Below, piece after piece: positions 45,688-58,414 of a stretch of 64,000 nucleotides of DNA. The position numbers and the translations under genes were made by a program. The stretch covers positions 47,758,009-47,822,008 of the forward strand of contig OX328123.1 of the NCBI GenBank assembly GCA_946811695.1, read 5' to 3'. Under the pieces are notes generated by a model that ran no database searches, was not told where the DNA came from, and saw nothing but the letters and a program-made list of their open reading frames with translations. Positions within the stretch are counted from its first letter, which is position 1. Every line of letters begins with the position of its first letter. The DNA is from Gonocerus acuteangulatus (Eukaryota > Arthropoda > Insecta > Hemiptera > Coreidae).

Positions 45688-47168
45688 GGATGAACTTTTG
45701 TAAAAGGAACAGTTGAACTCGCTGATTGGAACGTGTTTGTACTGGAAGATCGCTAGGAATGTAATTGGCAAGGAATAAGTACCACCACAAATCTTCAGGG
45801 TTTTGTAAAAGGAACAGTTGAACTCGCTGATTGGAATGTATTTGTACTGGAAGATGTCTAGGAATGTAATTGGCAAGGAATAAGTACCACCACAATTCTT
45901 CAGGGTTTTGTAAAAGGAACAGTTGAACTCGCTGATTGGAATGTGTTTGTTTCAGAAGATGTCTAGGAATGTAATTGGCAAGGAATAAGTACCACCACAA
46001 ATCTTCAGGGTTTTGTAAAAGGAACAGTTGAACTCGCTGCTTGGAATGTGTTTGTTTCGGAAGATGTCTACGAATGTAATTGGCAAGGAATAAGTACCAC
46101 CACAAATCTTCAGGGTTTTGTAAAAGGAACAGTTGAACTCGCTGATTGGAATGTGTTTGTTTCGGAAGATGTCTAGGAATGTAATTGGCAAGGAATAAGT
46201 ACCACCACAAATCTTCAGGGTTTTGTAAAAGGAACAGTTGAACTCGCTGATTGGAATGTGTTTGTTTCGGAAGATGCCTAGGAATGTAATTGGCAAGGAA
46301 TAAGTACCACCACAAATCTTCAGGGTTTTGTAAAAGGAACAGTTGAACTCGCTGATTGGAATGTGTTTGTTTCGGAAGATGTCTAGGAATGTAATTGGCA
46401 AGGAATAAGTACCACCACAATTCTTCAGGGTTTTGTAAAAGGAACAGTTGAACTCGCTGATTGGAATGTGTTTGTTTCAGAAGATGTCTAGGAATGTAAT
46501 TGGCAAGGAATAAGTACCACCACAAATCTTCAGGGTTTTGTAAAAGGAACAGTTGAACTCGCTGCTTGGAATGTGTTTGTTTCGGAAGATGTCTACGAAT
46601 GTAATTGGCAAGGAATAAGTACCACCACAAATCTTCAGGGTTTTGTAAAAGGAACAGTTGAACTCGCTGATTGGAATGTGTTTGTTTCGGAAGATGTCTA
46701 GGAATGTAATTGGCAAGGAATAAGTACCACCACAAATCTTCAGGGTTTTGTAAAAGGAACAGTTGAACTCGCTGATTGGAATGTGTTTGTTTCGGAAGAT
46801 GCCTAGGAATGTAATTGGCAAGGAATAAGTACCACCACAAATCTTCAGGGTTTTGTAAAAGGAACAGTTGAACTCGCTGATTGGAATGTGTTTGTTTCGG
46901 AAGATGTCTAGGAATGTAATTGGCAAGGAATAAGTACCACCACAAATCTTCAGGGTTTTGTAAAAGGAACAGTTGAACTCGCTGATTGGAATGTGTTTGT
47001 TTCGGAAGATGTCTAGGAATGTAATTGGCAAGGAATAAGTACCACCACAAATCTTCAGGGTTTTGTAAAAGGAACAGTTGAACTCGCTGATTGGAATGTG
47101 TTTGTACTGGAAGATCGCTAGGAATGTAATTGGCAAGGAATATGTACCACCAAAATCTTCAGGGTTTC
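45688..47168 (-). repeat. 105-bp minisatellite, 14 units, 525-bp higher order
   Basis: cttcaggg recurs every 105 bases from 45793 to 47053 (the last unit is one base short). Diagnostic variants repeat every 525 bases: ctgcttgg at 46037 and 46562, gatgcctagg at 46270 and 46795, and caattcttc at 45892 and 46417. So five units were duplicated as a block. As 105 is 35 codons, the minus strand is open for 459 codons (47050-45671) with a 35-residue repeat containing YLFLANYIPRHLPKQTHSNQ, and another frame is open for 149 and 219 codons. The outer units share gtactggaagatcgctagg. Translation is not demonstrated. Confidence 0.92.
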
Positions 47169-47640
47169 TATAGCAATCTCAATTATCTGTCTCTTCAAAC
47201 TGATGTCAAAATATTGAATAAATTGAGAAACAAAGGTTCTCTAAATTTACATTTCAAAAGAATAATAATTATTTTACAGGGGTTATAAGTCAATATTTTT
47301 TATAAATTATACATGAACTTATATTAGAGATGGTTCTCAATTTAAATAATGGATCTTCTTCTACGATTTAGTTTGTAAAGCACATTTAACTCAATTATTA
47401 TATAAATTTTAATGATTTAACTTAAGCCGAAATCAGGAGACTCGGCTCAATGAACTTGTGGTGTGTCACTCTGTAAAAATTCATGAATAAATGATTTAAC
47501 TGGAGGATATATATATAGAGATAGAGTGAAAAAGAGAATATATACTGTAAATTCTATAGTTCTGTACTGTCTAAAGTTTTTGAACATTCCATTAGATAAA
47601 GTGGCATTGTATTAGCTTCTACCTGCTAGTATCCTCATGG
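47169..47640. other. No gene seen
   Basis: Short spacer between the minisatellite and the second large Helitron. Confidence 0.4.
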
Positions 47641-48639
47641 TATCTATATATATAAAAATCACCTGTCTGTTTTTCTGTTTGTTTGTTCCTTTTACAAATC
47701 CACATCGTTTGAATGATATTGACCAAACTTCGCACATAGATACGTCTTGATCCGGGAAATCTCGTAGGCTAGCTAAAAATCTTCTAGGATTCATAGTTTG
47801 GAAGTAACGAGTTCGAAACTGTCATATACAGAAGAGTTTATAGTCAGAAATCGGCATTTTCTTTCCAGTGTTGCCCCTCCTTCTAAGAAGAAGTGCAATA
47901 AAAAAACCTTTGTTTGTTTATCTAAATAGTAGGTTTATATTCTCAGAGTTTGGACAAATATCATATAAGATATCATATAATAAAATATCATATTTTTTAA
48001 GATTAATTTCCTTAATATCAGATCAGTTTTCTTCATATCAAATCAATTTTCATTTGATTGCCTAGGGCAACACTGCTCTAACCAGAATATAGACTAATAT
48101 CGTATAAATAAGTATATCATAAAAATGTTCTGTGTTTATCTAATCATAATTTGGACTAATATAATATAATTAAGTGGTCATGTTTCTATTCAGAACTATA
48201 ATAATTTCAAAACTTTTGTTGAGAGGTAGTTTTTTCTCTTTAGTAAAGGAAGGTTGCAATGTCGGTTATAGTATTCGGTTGAATAATCTCTCACTCGCTT
48301 TTCTGTTAAATGAATATGTTTGTACTGGTATTTGATGGAGAGGGTGTTAGTATGTGGAAAAACACTTAACTTTTTTTTTTAAACTGATGAGGTGTGTAAA
48401 TGTCATTGAAAAGGCAAAGGAGACCAAAGTTGGTGAAGATTGGGATCAGCAAGATCAAATAAACAGTTTGAATTTCTTTGTGATTTGACAACAGCCTAAG
48501 ACATAATTCAGAAATTTGATAGATTATACCTAAAGGAATCAACAGCATAGTAAATTGTACATAGAAACTTCAGATTATGTTAAAAAAATAAAATTCAAAC
48601 AACTGAAATGAAACAATCAGTTTATCTGGACATGTTATA

Positions 48640-49798
48640 AATTTATAAAACTTGTATTGTAAAATGGACCGTGTCCCTTTGAAAAACAATAAGAACAAGG
48701 CTAAAAGTATTTTGGAATTGTTTACACTGATGTGGACCTTTTTTTAACTAGGAGTTTCAAAGGTGAAAAATATTTTGTTTCATTTATAGATGATTAAATT
48801 AAGATTGCCCTCATGTTAATTTCTTCATAATTGTTCAGTATTGTTTATTGTTATTTAAGTGTTTAGTGATGAATTCCCTTTGTCGCGGTCTCACTGATGT
48901 ATAAATAAATAAATAGTAAGTTTGCTAGGATTTAAACTATTAAACCTAAAACAGAAGTTTTTCATTCCTTTGTTCAATAAGAAAATGAGGTTGAAAACTT
49001 AGGAAATTGGTATTATGAGGTGTGACATTGGTAAGGAATATTAAATAGTAAGAATTATGACTACCAAAAAAAAGGGTATCAAAATTAATCCCTGCCCCAT
49101 GAATTCATGAGTTAAACGGTGTGATTTACTAGAACAATTATGAATATATCTCATTGCTTACTGGCAGAAGATATTGTAGAAAAAAATGTTGGCCAGAAAT
49201 GGTATGTGCAGCAACTTATTTGAAAAATCCCTCTTTAGCTAACACCATTGACAATAAAATACCCTATGAAATCTGTTTTGGAAAGAAACCAGATGCTTCT
49301 AACTTTAATTTATATGGTAGTAAAAATTTTGTTAGGAAACCAGAACAAATAATAACTTCTAAATGGGATAAAAAGGTGAATATGTGCATTTTAATCGAGT
49401 ATAGTGAAGTGGGATATAAAGTACTTTTGAATAATAAAATCATTGTCGCTAGGCATGTTGATGTTATCCAAGAAAACATAAGCTGTATTGGATTGGCTGA
49501 GGGTGAATCTGATAAAGTTCAAGCGATTGTGATTTTTGGGATAGAGAAATAGATAGTTTGAAACAAAATAATGCTTGAGATTTTGTTGAAATAAGGAAGT
49601 TGAAGATATCAAATGGGTCTAAATGTTGAACAGATGGATGTAGAGACTACATTCTTAAATGATCATTTAGAAGGAAAATCCACCACTGGTTTTCTTATTA
49701 GGTTATTTGGTAATGTATTATACTGGAAATCGAGAAAGAAAAAAGATGGTACAGAAGAGTCTCCATATGCAGAATATGTAGCTTTAAGTGAAGTTTAA
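48640..49798 (+). pseudogene. Copia-type pol fragment, second copy
   Basis: An early broken segment (DRVPLKN...AKSILEL) precedes an integrase end frame at 49154-49552 (FWPE-like WPEMVCAATYLKN, then IPYEICFGKKPDASNFNLYG, then MCILIEYSEVGYK). At 49613-49798 a 61-codon frame fuses the RT start (QMDVETTFLNDHLEGKS) to the RNase H end (TTGFLIRLFGNVLYWKSRKK...AEYVALSEV). The RT core, including its catalytic YVDD box, is absent. Both frames retain fewer disruptions than copy 1. Confidence 0.78.
48809..48916 (+). mobile_element. 108-bp retroposed insertion in Helitron copy 2
   Basis: This segment is absent from Helitron copy 1. It ends in a tgtataaataaataaata tail and is flanked by TAAGATTGC (48800-48808) and TAAGTTTGC (48917-48925), a likely 9-bp target duplication. 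A tailed short insert with a target duplication fits a 5'-truncated LINE or SINE end. The family is unknown. Confidence 0.6.
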
Positions 49799-50409
49799 AG
49801 TTCCAAAAAGATATAACTTTTTGTTTTAAACATAAAGATTTTTTTAAACATTAAAAACTCCTTTGTGAACAATGTCATTTTGTAAAGGACTTAAATTTAT
49901 GAACTTGAAATTAATTCTCTCACATACATATGCACATATTATTAAAATATTATATTAAATGTTGTTATATTTAACTTATTGTTTTATTCGCATACAGATA
50001 GATGTACATAATAAATTATATAAATGTTTATAATCATGCAAATGAATGTATATAAATGAATTAATTTTCACCACATTTTGAAACAATATTTTATTATTAT
50101 AAGAGCTGTATGGTTTAGCAACCCTATTAATTTGGGCAGCCTCACTTTAATTTTTTTTTTAATAAAGTTATTCTTCTTATAATATTTCTTTTACATGCTA
50201 TTTTTTTGCAGATAAATTAATGTATTAAAATATTATTTTTATAAGAAGAGGAAGTCACGTGAATTGTGGTGTTCTAATAAATGAATAAGTAATTAAATTT
50301 TCCATGCAATTTTTTATTAATTTAATATCCATAATAATTTAATCATTATATTCTGCCATATGCTTCCTTTTGTCTGGGATAGTTATATCCTCTGACTGTC
50401 ACCATTTAG

Positions 50410-50790
50410 TCGGATAGCTGGTAACGCACATTTCATGAAGTGTTTTATGCACCTTGGAATTTTGGTGTATTGCATGTCGTAATTTCGTTTTTTTTTTTTT
50501 TTTTGTTTGGTGGGATGAGCACCAATCATCTGGACAGGACAGTTGTGGCTGTTCTAGAAATAAAGCAACTTGCCTTAATTATACATTAAAGATTGTTGGC
50601 TTCTGAATAAAATACCATTTTAGTGACATATTTTTTTAACACCTTTCCCCTATGTGCAGTACCTGGTGTTTCAAGGTATGTCCAGCAACCACATACTTAA
50701 CTTTTTATCTACACTAGAGACCCACTATAGCACAATTTCAAGGCACATAAAACACTTGAAAAGTGTGTTACCAGCTCTTGGACTAAATGT
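50410..50790. mobile_element. Foldback element inside Helitron copy 2, shortened
   Basis: Left arm tagtcggatagctggtaacg...gttttatgcaccttggaattttg; right arm caatttcaaggcacataaaa...gtgttaccagctcttggacta. It is the equivalent of 12363-13005 with a different internal deletion. Confidence 0.65.
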
Positions 50791-51904
50791 TTAAATACGG
50801 TTGCAATTCTGGTAAAAATATTGTTGCTCGCCAAGTCAATGTCGTAATTGAAATTCCCAAATACCTTTAATTCATTGTTGTCCATAACTGCAAGAAAAAT
50901 ATCTTAAATTTGTTTTTATTCTTAGAGGCCCCTATTTCCTATGATAGAAGGACTATCCTTATAGAAGAGCCCATGAACCATAAAATTTGAAACAGAAGCT
51001 TTAATAGAAAGGACTATTAACAAACTATGTTTTTAAAACTTTCCTTTTGGCATAAATAACATACACCCTGCACGACTTACCTACTTTTTCATTCATAAAA
51101 AAAACTCAGTTACGGATTATTACATGAACAGGTAAACAATATAACATATTAATATTATATTTGCGCAAGGTTGAGGTTTTAGCTTTAGATGCGAAGCCCT
51201 TAAAATAAATAAATATTATATTTAAAAAAAAATCAATGAAAATAAAGAATATAGTTTCAGTTGTAGGTTATTACAACTTATAACTAATCATAACCTTAAT
51301 TAAATGCCTCATTTGTATTGCTATTTTTTATGAATATTTATTTATGGACCACATATTTTTTTTTCTTTAAAAAAATTAAACACAGGGAGTTTGGTTTGGA
51401 TTTTCTTTAAAACGGTATTGCAATTAAATTATTTGGAATCATTTAATTGTAATACCATTTTAAAAGTAAGGGTACTTTTTAAAATAAGGGTACTTTTTAA
51501 AAAATAAGGATTAATTTATTTTCCACCCCACTTTCTCTTAAAAAAATGGAAAATAAATTTTTCAGCCGAGCTCTCAATTTATTATCTTATATTCTCATAA
51601 TTTGGACAAATATAATATAATCATTCATTTTTTTAAATATATAATATAAAGTAGGCGTACCATGGAAGCTGGGTTACAACTATTTAATATGAAGCATGTG
51701 TAGCATGGTAAGCCCGGCTACAGATATTTAATATAAAGTAGGTGTAGCATTGCACACCGGGTAACAGCTAGTAAGTTATAAAATATGGCAATCCACCATA
51801 AGTGCATTTAGAACAAAATATTATCCATCCAATAGGAAGGAAAAAATCACATAAGGGAATTGAAACTCCATGAGCTACACGTAGTACAGATGCTTGTGTA
51901 CGTT

Positions 51905-53032
51905 TTGTTATCCCAGCTGTAATAGTCGGAGAGTTGGTAACTCACTTTTCATGAAGTGTTTTATGCACCCTGAAATTTTGCTACAATGTACCTCTAAGGG
52001 TGGGTTTACACTTGCTTGTTATTGCAGGATATTTATATCAGAGAGAAATTGCGACTAATGAAAACCCTTGTAAAATGTATGTCGGCAATAAATTCTACCA
52101 TGAGCAATTTATTGCAGCATACATTTTACATGGGTTTTCAATAGTCACAATTTCTCTCTGACATAAATATCCTGCAATAACTAGCAAGTGTAAACCCACC
52201 CTTAGGTAGATAAGAAGGAAAATATTATTTCCTGGACATACCTTGGAACACCAGGTACTGGGCATAGGGGAAAGGTACGAAACAATATTGCCCAAAAGTA
52301 GAGTTTTATTCAGAACCCAACTATTATTAATGAAAAAAATACAAATTAAGGCAATTTCAAAATGAATAATAAATAAGGCAGGCACTTTTAAGGGGGTTAA
52401 AATGTAAATTAAAAAAAAACCAACAAAGTACCTAGTTTTTATTTTTATTATTAAATGAAGTGCTTTATTCACGCTGCGATTTAAACAGGGTCTTCAGTAA
52501 ACATATTTGAAAATAATTACAAAAGGGCAGACACTTTTGTGGGGTATAATTATCAGGAAACATAAAAATAAATGTTGCCTATGATAGATTGCAATACACT
52601 GCGCGTAACCGTAAGAGTGAATGACAGCACCGCGCAGTTCTGGTTATTCTCTGCGCGCTCATTGGTTCTTGCTCATATGATCTTGTACAGCTGTTCCGGT
52701 TTAAATGGCAGCGCGAATAAAACTCTCATTTAATATGAGAATAAATACAATTAAGTTTTTTTTTACGTGTTATACCCCTTAAAATTGTCTGCCATATTTA
52801 TTATTCATTGTAAAATTGTCTTCATTTTACATTTAAGATAGTAGACTTCTGATTAAAACTCTATTTTTGGGAAATATTTTTTGCACCTTTCCCCTATGCG
52901 CAGTACCAGGTGTTCCAAGGTATGTCCAGGAAACACATATTTACCTTCTTATCTACCCAAGAGGTACATTATAGCAAAATTTCAAGGTGCATAAAACACT
53001 TCATGAACCGTACGGTTACTGGCTCTTGGACT
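51905..53032. mobile_element. 1.1-kb foldback element beside Helitron copy 2
   Basis: Arms of over 130 bp: tagtcggagagttggtaact...gggcataggggaaaggt on the left, and acctttcccctatgcgcagt...cggttactggctcttggacta on the right. The left arm is split by a MITE (51998-52202). The interior resembles parts of the Helitron-internal copies (gcaatacactgcg, cgtaaccgtaagagtga). No transposase is seen. Confidence 0.75.
51998..52202. mobile_element. TA-target foldback MITE, copy 4
   Basis: Begins AGGGTGGGTTTACACTTG and ends CAAGTGTAAACCCACCCT with TA on both sides. It splits the left arm of the 1.1-kb element; the right arm supplies the empty site. It is closely related to 5267-5470. Confidence 0.85.
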
Positions 53033-54690
53033 ATAAAATAATTTCTTTCCCTCATTGCATGATACAATTTGTATCATGCATTTAATTTAATACTTAAGTT
53101 TAATATGCCTATTGTATGCTTTATAATATATTCTCTCTAAAGTATATATTCTAGAGTTTATTGTTATTTGTCCTGCTTCAAATGAGTTGTCCTTTCAAGT
53201 AATCCCAATCCACTAATTGCCAGTCGAATTTTATCAGATGATTCAATAAGCGGCATGCAAATATAAACGGCTAATGAAACACGGGAAAAAAGTTAATGAA
53301 ACTGAAAGGCAGATGAAAAAATACGAGGGAAATCAAAGGCATTCCGATCGATCATATATTGGTTTGGGACGATACAATCGATTTATTAATGAGAAAGATG
53401 TTACAGAGAGAGCATATTTGGTATGTCAGAGTAAATTCCTCTTGAGTGAACTTCGGAGAAAAATAGTGTACAAAATTTTGACAAGGATAATTTTTGGTCA
53501 CAACTGTAAAGGGTAGACAAGAATTTGAAGAAGTAGATTTGAATTTGAATTTCGAGAACTTTTGCCTGAGTTCAATCTCTGTTGCAACATTCCTTCGAAA
53601 TGTGCTCAATACCATTTAATTTTAAACAAATATTGTAAATTAAACTAATTACAACAAATTATTAATGTATAATATTTTTTTAAATAATCTTTGTAAACAA
53701 GATAATGAAATTGAAATGTGTATAAAATGTATATGCGCATGCTCATGTTTACAAATGTCATTGTTTACGCTTGCTTTGTTGACCTGCATAACAGTGAACT
53801 TCAGTGCTTAATAACGTTTTTCATAGTTGAGAGCGACTTTTTTTTTAACGGATTCGTGTTAAATGCATCAAAATACGTTACTGAACATCATATTAAACAA
53901 ATCAGTGAGGAGACCTCTAAACTTCAAAATTACCAAATTCAAATAATTATTGATATTTATGAGCCAGTTTTGTCACTCCATCATATGATAATAATTACGC
54001 CTGACGAATCCACATCAAGTTAAGAACAATATATAAGCAGGCTTAAATTAACGAATCGCAATTTTTTAATAATTCTTCAGTAGGTACTATGGTATTGGGA
54101 CAGCTCGAACAAAATTTTTGTTCTTTGAAAACGTTTGCGAAGTTCTTTTCGTAAAAATGTGGAACAAGTTTTGCAAGTAAGCAAAAGAACTTTATTCCTC
54201 ATCCGGAATCTGACTTGTCTCAACGTTGGGAAATCAAAATATAATTAAATTGTGTGAGGTCACGACGATTTTTTTTTGTTGTGTAATAGGTTGGAATTAA
54301 CACCAAAAAGAAGTACTAGTCACTAATAAAAGAAGAATAAAAATCTTAGTTTTACAAGCTATAGCAAGTAAAATATTGTAAGTGCAGCATTAGATTTATT
54401 AAAATTAAAACACGAAATAAGTAATAATAATAATATGTGTAAATATGGATACTCAATGAAGTAGGTGTATTCTCAGAAACACATTTTATTGAAATATAAA
54501 AATCCTGTAAGAACCGTCTTTTAATAATTTACATTTATTATTACGATATGCGGGAAACATTATAAATTTTGTTTCAAATATTGATGTGTTGCATGTGGTG
54601 TTATAGAGTTTTCCTGAATATCCTTGGGTATATGAAGATTGAGTTGTCTGCATTCTGTCAGTATGTGATTGACAGTATGTATTATTTTGC
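53033..54690. other. No gene supported
   Basis: Short open frames at plus 53274-53516 and plus 53718-54023 are unrecognised. A block at 53560-53600 (tctctgttgcaacattcctt) matches part of the dispersed repeat at 24510-24550. Confidence 0.3.
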
Positions 54691-54699
54691 TTTGTTTTT

Positions 54700-54752
54700 T
54701 TGTTGTTTTTTTTAAGGCGCATCAACAAATCTTGGCATTTAGCGCCGTATTA
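54700..54752 (-). mobile_element. SINE family A, tail fragment
   Basis: The T-run followed by aaggcgcatcaacaaatctt, then ggcatttagcgccg matches the tail of the minus-strand SINE at 42196-42232. Confidence 0.55.
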
Positions 54753-54759
54753 TGGCGTT

Positions 54760-56030
54760 GTATTTATAAACTGGTCTATTCCTTATGTCCATTAGCTGGG
54801 AATGTGTCTGGAAAGTTTGTCTAATGTGCAGTCCGTTTAATATTTTACGTTACGTCTAGCCAAAATAACATCAATCCTGAATAGGCTCAGATTTATTTCG
54901 AGATTCTCTAAATTATCCTTTTTTGCATTGATGAATTACTTATGATTCTTAATTATGAAGGGAAATGATTGAGCAACTCACAATGGGAGTATGCAGCTTT
55001 ATCTAGTTCCAATATTACTACCAAAGCCGAATCTAATGTGACGTCACCTTCCTCTCTCCATCTCTTTGTATAACTTTCCATCATTATAACTCCTTCATGA
55101 GAGTTATAATGATTGGAGAATTCCAATACCCCGGAATTCTATTCACCAAATAGGTATTAATCCCACGCATACATATCTCCAATCAATATCGTATTTTATT
55201 TTATTTTTACTGTTTAAAGTTTGTTTTTATTGGTGTTGGCAGTTTCTTCCTTAGTTACAGAGGTTTGATAATTATAATAATTAATGATGAGTGAGTAATA
55301 GGAGTGGTACTTAATAATTGCTAGTCATAAAACTCGTTCAAGAATACTTAATTCAATTAAAGAATGGGTTTGTAGAAGACCTGTGTTTATGTTTACAGCT
55401 TAGTACCTAGATCTACTAGTCCTAGCTATGATAGGAGCAGATATCATTCAGTATAAGATGTTTCTGTTCTTACACATTTACAAAAATGTAGATTCCCCGC
55501 TACTTACAAAACGGTGGACGGATTCTGCTTGTTAACGAATTTGACTTTTATTTTACACAAAGCATTTTTGTACTACATATCATTGAATTTGTATTTTTGT
55601 ACTACATTTACTTATCTCCTTATCACCATTGTGAGTTGAATTCTGAGCAGTAATATATTAAAAGAAAGTATGCAGGACTTATAATGGATTGTGACACCTT
55701 TCAATGTCTCCTCTATGACATGCTCCCGGTTTCCCATTAGGGACTTGTGAAGTTTTCTGAAAGCCAACCTCATCTTCACTGGCAGCTTAATGCATCTTCG
55801 GAAAGTTTGTTCAATATGTGCCACGAAACCACGAAGCGAGGTAGGAAATTTATAGTCCCACTATTACTCTCTTGCCTAATTTATCCCTTCATTAAAACCC
55901 TGCTTAGGAGGCAACAGATTCAAACTTACTAAATTAGTCTCGAGAATCTTAATAATAGTTTAGAAATTATGATAAGCTTAATCCGTGTTTGCGTTATGGA
56001 CTGGCGAGAAATTATATACTTCAAAACAAT
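54760..56030. other. No gene seen
   Basis: A+T-rich background. A short block at 55505-55540 (ggacggattctgcttgttaa) matches the Helitron-like repeat (complement of 22875-22900). Confidence 0.35.
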
Positions 56031-56042
56031 ATCAAATTGGAG

Positions 56043-56205
56043 AGTCTCCCCGTGGTCTAGTGGCTAACGCCTTAGGCTCTTATGCGGAAGTTGGAGGTTC
56101 GATTACCTCCGATTTTTCCCATTCAGGGCCCGTTGAGAAACTTCCCCGGCGGATTTTGGTGCTAATGCCCCAGATGTTGGTGTGCCGTAAAAAATAAATA
56201 AATAA
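56043..56205 (+). mobile_element. tRNA-derived SINE, family A
   Basis: The tRNA-like head has A box gtggtctagtggctaacgcc and B box gaggttcgattacctcc. The body includes gggcccgttgagaaacttcc and ggtgctaatgccccagatg, and the tail is gtaaaaaataaataaataa. It is among the most complete copies here. Confidence 0.8.
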
Positions 56206-56209
56206 ATGA

Positions 56210-58195
56210 AATAGAAATAGAATTGTAAATTGAACACAATTCTATTTCCAGTTTACAAGTTTAAATAAATGTATCAAAATCATCTGGGTAAGGGCAATTT
56301 TGAGTAATTCTTGTTGATTGATAAGCAACATCAGGCAGAAACCAACCACATCCACAGCATTATCACTAGCCCAAAATAATTATACCTTGTTGAAAACAAG
56401 AGAAACCTCTAAGAAAGGTAAGACTTTAGGCGCTAAACTTACCCCATATCACAGCGAACCGACGAAAGCCAGACTCAAATACTTCTTTTGCTTCTGAATT
56501 TCCACGGGTACATAAGAAACGCTTTATCACGAACCCTGAAAAATTATATCTATTAAAAAAAAAATAATCGTTCAGAAAGGTGAAATTTTGGTGCTAAAAT
56601 GGTTCAAATCTGCACTAAAAAGCCAAATTATTTAAATTATGACAAATTTATCAGTCTTTATTATAATTATGACAGTTTCAAGACATTTGAAGGAAATCGG
56701 TGGGTCCAAAACTGACATTTCATACGGTACAGCCTGATAAGTGATCGTGCTATACTCATGCGCCAGTCAATTTCCTAGAAAGGATTATCGTAATAAAGAC
56801 ACACAACTTATTTTTCATTATCTCCATTCATTGTGTAGTTCCATTGATAAATTAACTTTCCTCCCAAACTGATTAATACCCCGGTGATAAGTAGAGATCA
56901 AACGCGATCAAATGTCCGGAACAGCAGATGATATTTTAACCTACGATAGTTTAGACTAAGATAGTTCTATCGTAAGTTGCACAATATTTCGTTGGTTGTT
57001 TTTACAGAACATTTCCTTGTCTTTGGGATGGATACTTTTAACTTTTTAGGATTTCTCAATTGATTTGGACATAATTTACGAATACTTATCCTACTCTGAA
57101 CGTAATTAAAATATTCTTGTAGGAAAATGAAAAAGACCAACCTTGAGTGATAGAAATAGTTTATTTTACATAGCGCTTTCGTGTAATATTAAATATATTT
57201 GTTATGTTGTCTCAAAAGCGCTATTTCAAATAAACCTCCTAGCACCTGTCGTAATTAAAGTCTTTTTATCTTACCTTCGATTTACTAAACGCTTAAAAAT
57301 GTTTTGGATTCATCTTTCATATTGTTATTTACGAAGATACAAAAATTCTAGTTTTTCTCGCAAATAATATACTGAAAGTGTTTTCACACGATTTCCACGT
57401 CACAATAAGTGGTAGGAAACCTATTTTTCTGAAAAATAAGTGCTCCTGTTTCTTTACTCCGCTGGAGAACGAACTTTACTTAAATCTAACTCTTATAAAT
57501 ATATTACTTGGACCTTATTATCCGAATGCAGTTTTTATTATCTTTTTTATACTTATGATTAGCTTATGATTTTATATTCAATATCAATATTATTTCCGCA
57601 AAATACTTTTGTTTAATGTAAATAAAGAATATGAGGAAAATAATAATACAGTTTATTATATTAACTTATAACAAATGCTTGTAATAGCGAAGATAAAATT
57701 ATATTTTAATTTGGGGGAGGGGTCTCTCAGATAACTGGGGACTATTTTTACAGGGGGATAGTTCCAACCAGTAAAAAAACTGGTTTTATTAAAATATTAA
57801 TAATATTTTAATCATTATTGAGGTTTTTATTTTTATTTATTTGTTGAGTGCCCCGCTTCAATTGCGATTAACACAATAACCAGTATTCTCTGAACTTCGT
57901 CATTCCAAGAAATCAGCATATTTCAAAAGTTACAACAAAACTAATAGCAGATTTAAAATAAAAACCCCAATAAACCCTAATTTGGTAAATATAATCGAAA
58001 CTAAAAACATTAAATCGAGAAGAGCCTAAATATTTGTAAGCTAAAAATTTACGTCGCGTTTTGAAATCCAATATCTTGCTTTGAGAAAAACCGATTTTTA
58101 CGTTTTGGGCATTTTCAAGAGAGCTTCCTTGGAATCGTCCCAGAATTAGAATATAGGGGCTTCTTGATGTGCTAAAAGAAATTAGACATCCCTTA
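56210..58195. other. No gene seen
   Basis: A+T-rich DNA; open frames up to about 75 codons without recognised motifs. Confidence 0.35.
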
Positions 58196-58260
58196 TGAAA
58201 TCTAAAATTGTTTATGATACCACAGTCTACAGAAGTCATTATTTTGTCATAATAATTCAT

Positions 58261-58412
58261 GATTTAACTAGTGAAGTCCCAACAATGGTTGGCTTCTTCC
58301 AAATTTTGTACTTATTTTATTTTATTTTATTTTTTTAAGTTTTGATCATATGTACATATCAATATCTTGATCATTGTACACTTTATATTTTGTACAAATT
58401 TCAAATAAAAAA
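58261..58412 (+). mobile_element. Jockey-type LINE 3' end fragment
   Basis: Diverged copy of the 16923-17180 tail: aactagtgaagtcccaac, then ttggcttcttccaaatt, then a T-rich block, then cattgtacactttatatttt, then a short A-run. There is no coding. Confidence 0.45.
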
Positions 58413-58414
58413 AA

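Larger units (their letters stand above)
47643..51771 (+). mobile_element. Large Helitron, copy 2, with captured pol
   Basis: A 4129-bp plus-strand element starting A|TCTATATATATAAAAATCAC and ending CACACCGGGTAACAGCTAG with T at 51772. It is colinear with the complement of 11344-15527 over its whole length, including the pol fragment, palindrome and foldback element. Differences include a 108-bp insertion (48809-48916), loss of most of the internal foldback core and absence of the long poly-A. No Rep or helicase is inside it. Confidence 0.8.

Noticed and set aside
45671..47050. 459-codon minus-strand frame as a real gene
   Set aside because: The frame exists only because the 105-bp unit is a multiple of three and lacks a stop. 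Other frames are open too, and there is no promoter, splice or expression evidence. It is kept as a repeat and as a question.
49264..49612. Minus-strand frames opposite the copia fragment
   Set aside because: They are antisense shadows of the integrase and RT/RNase H frames.
56043..56110. Functional tRNA gene
   Set aside because: The A and B boxes are present, but the acceptor stem does not close and the sequence continues into a SINE body shared with other copies.
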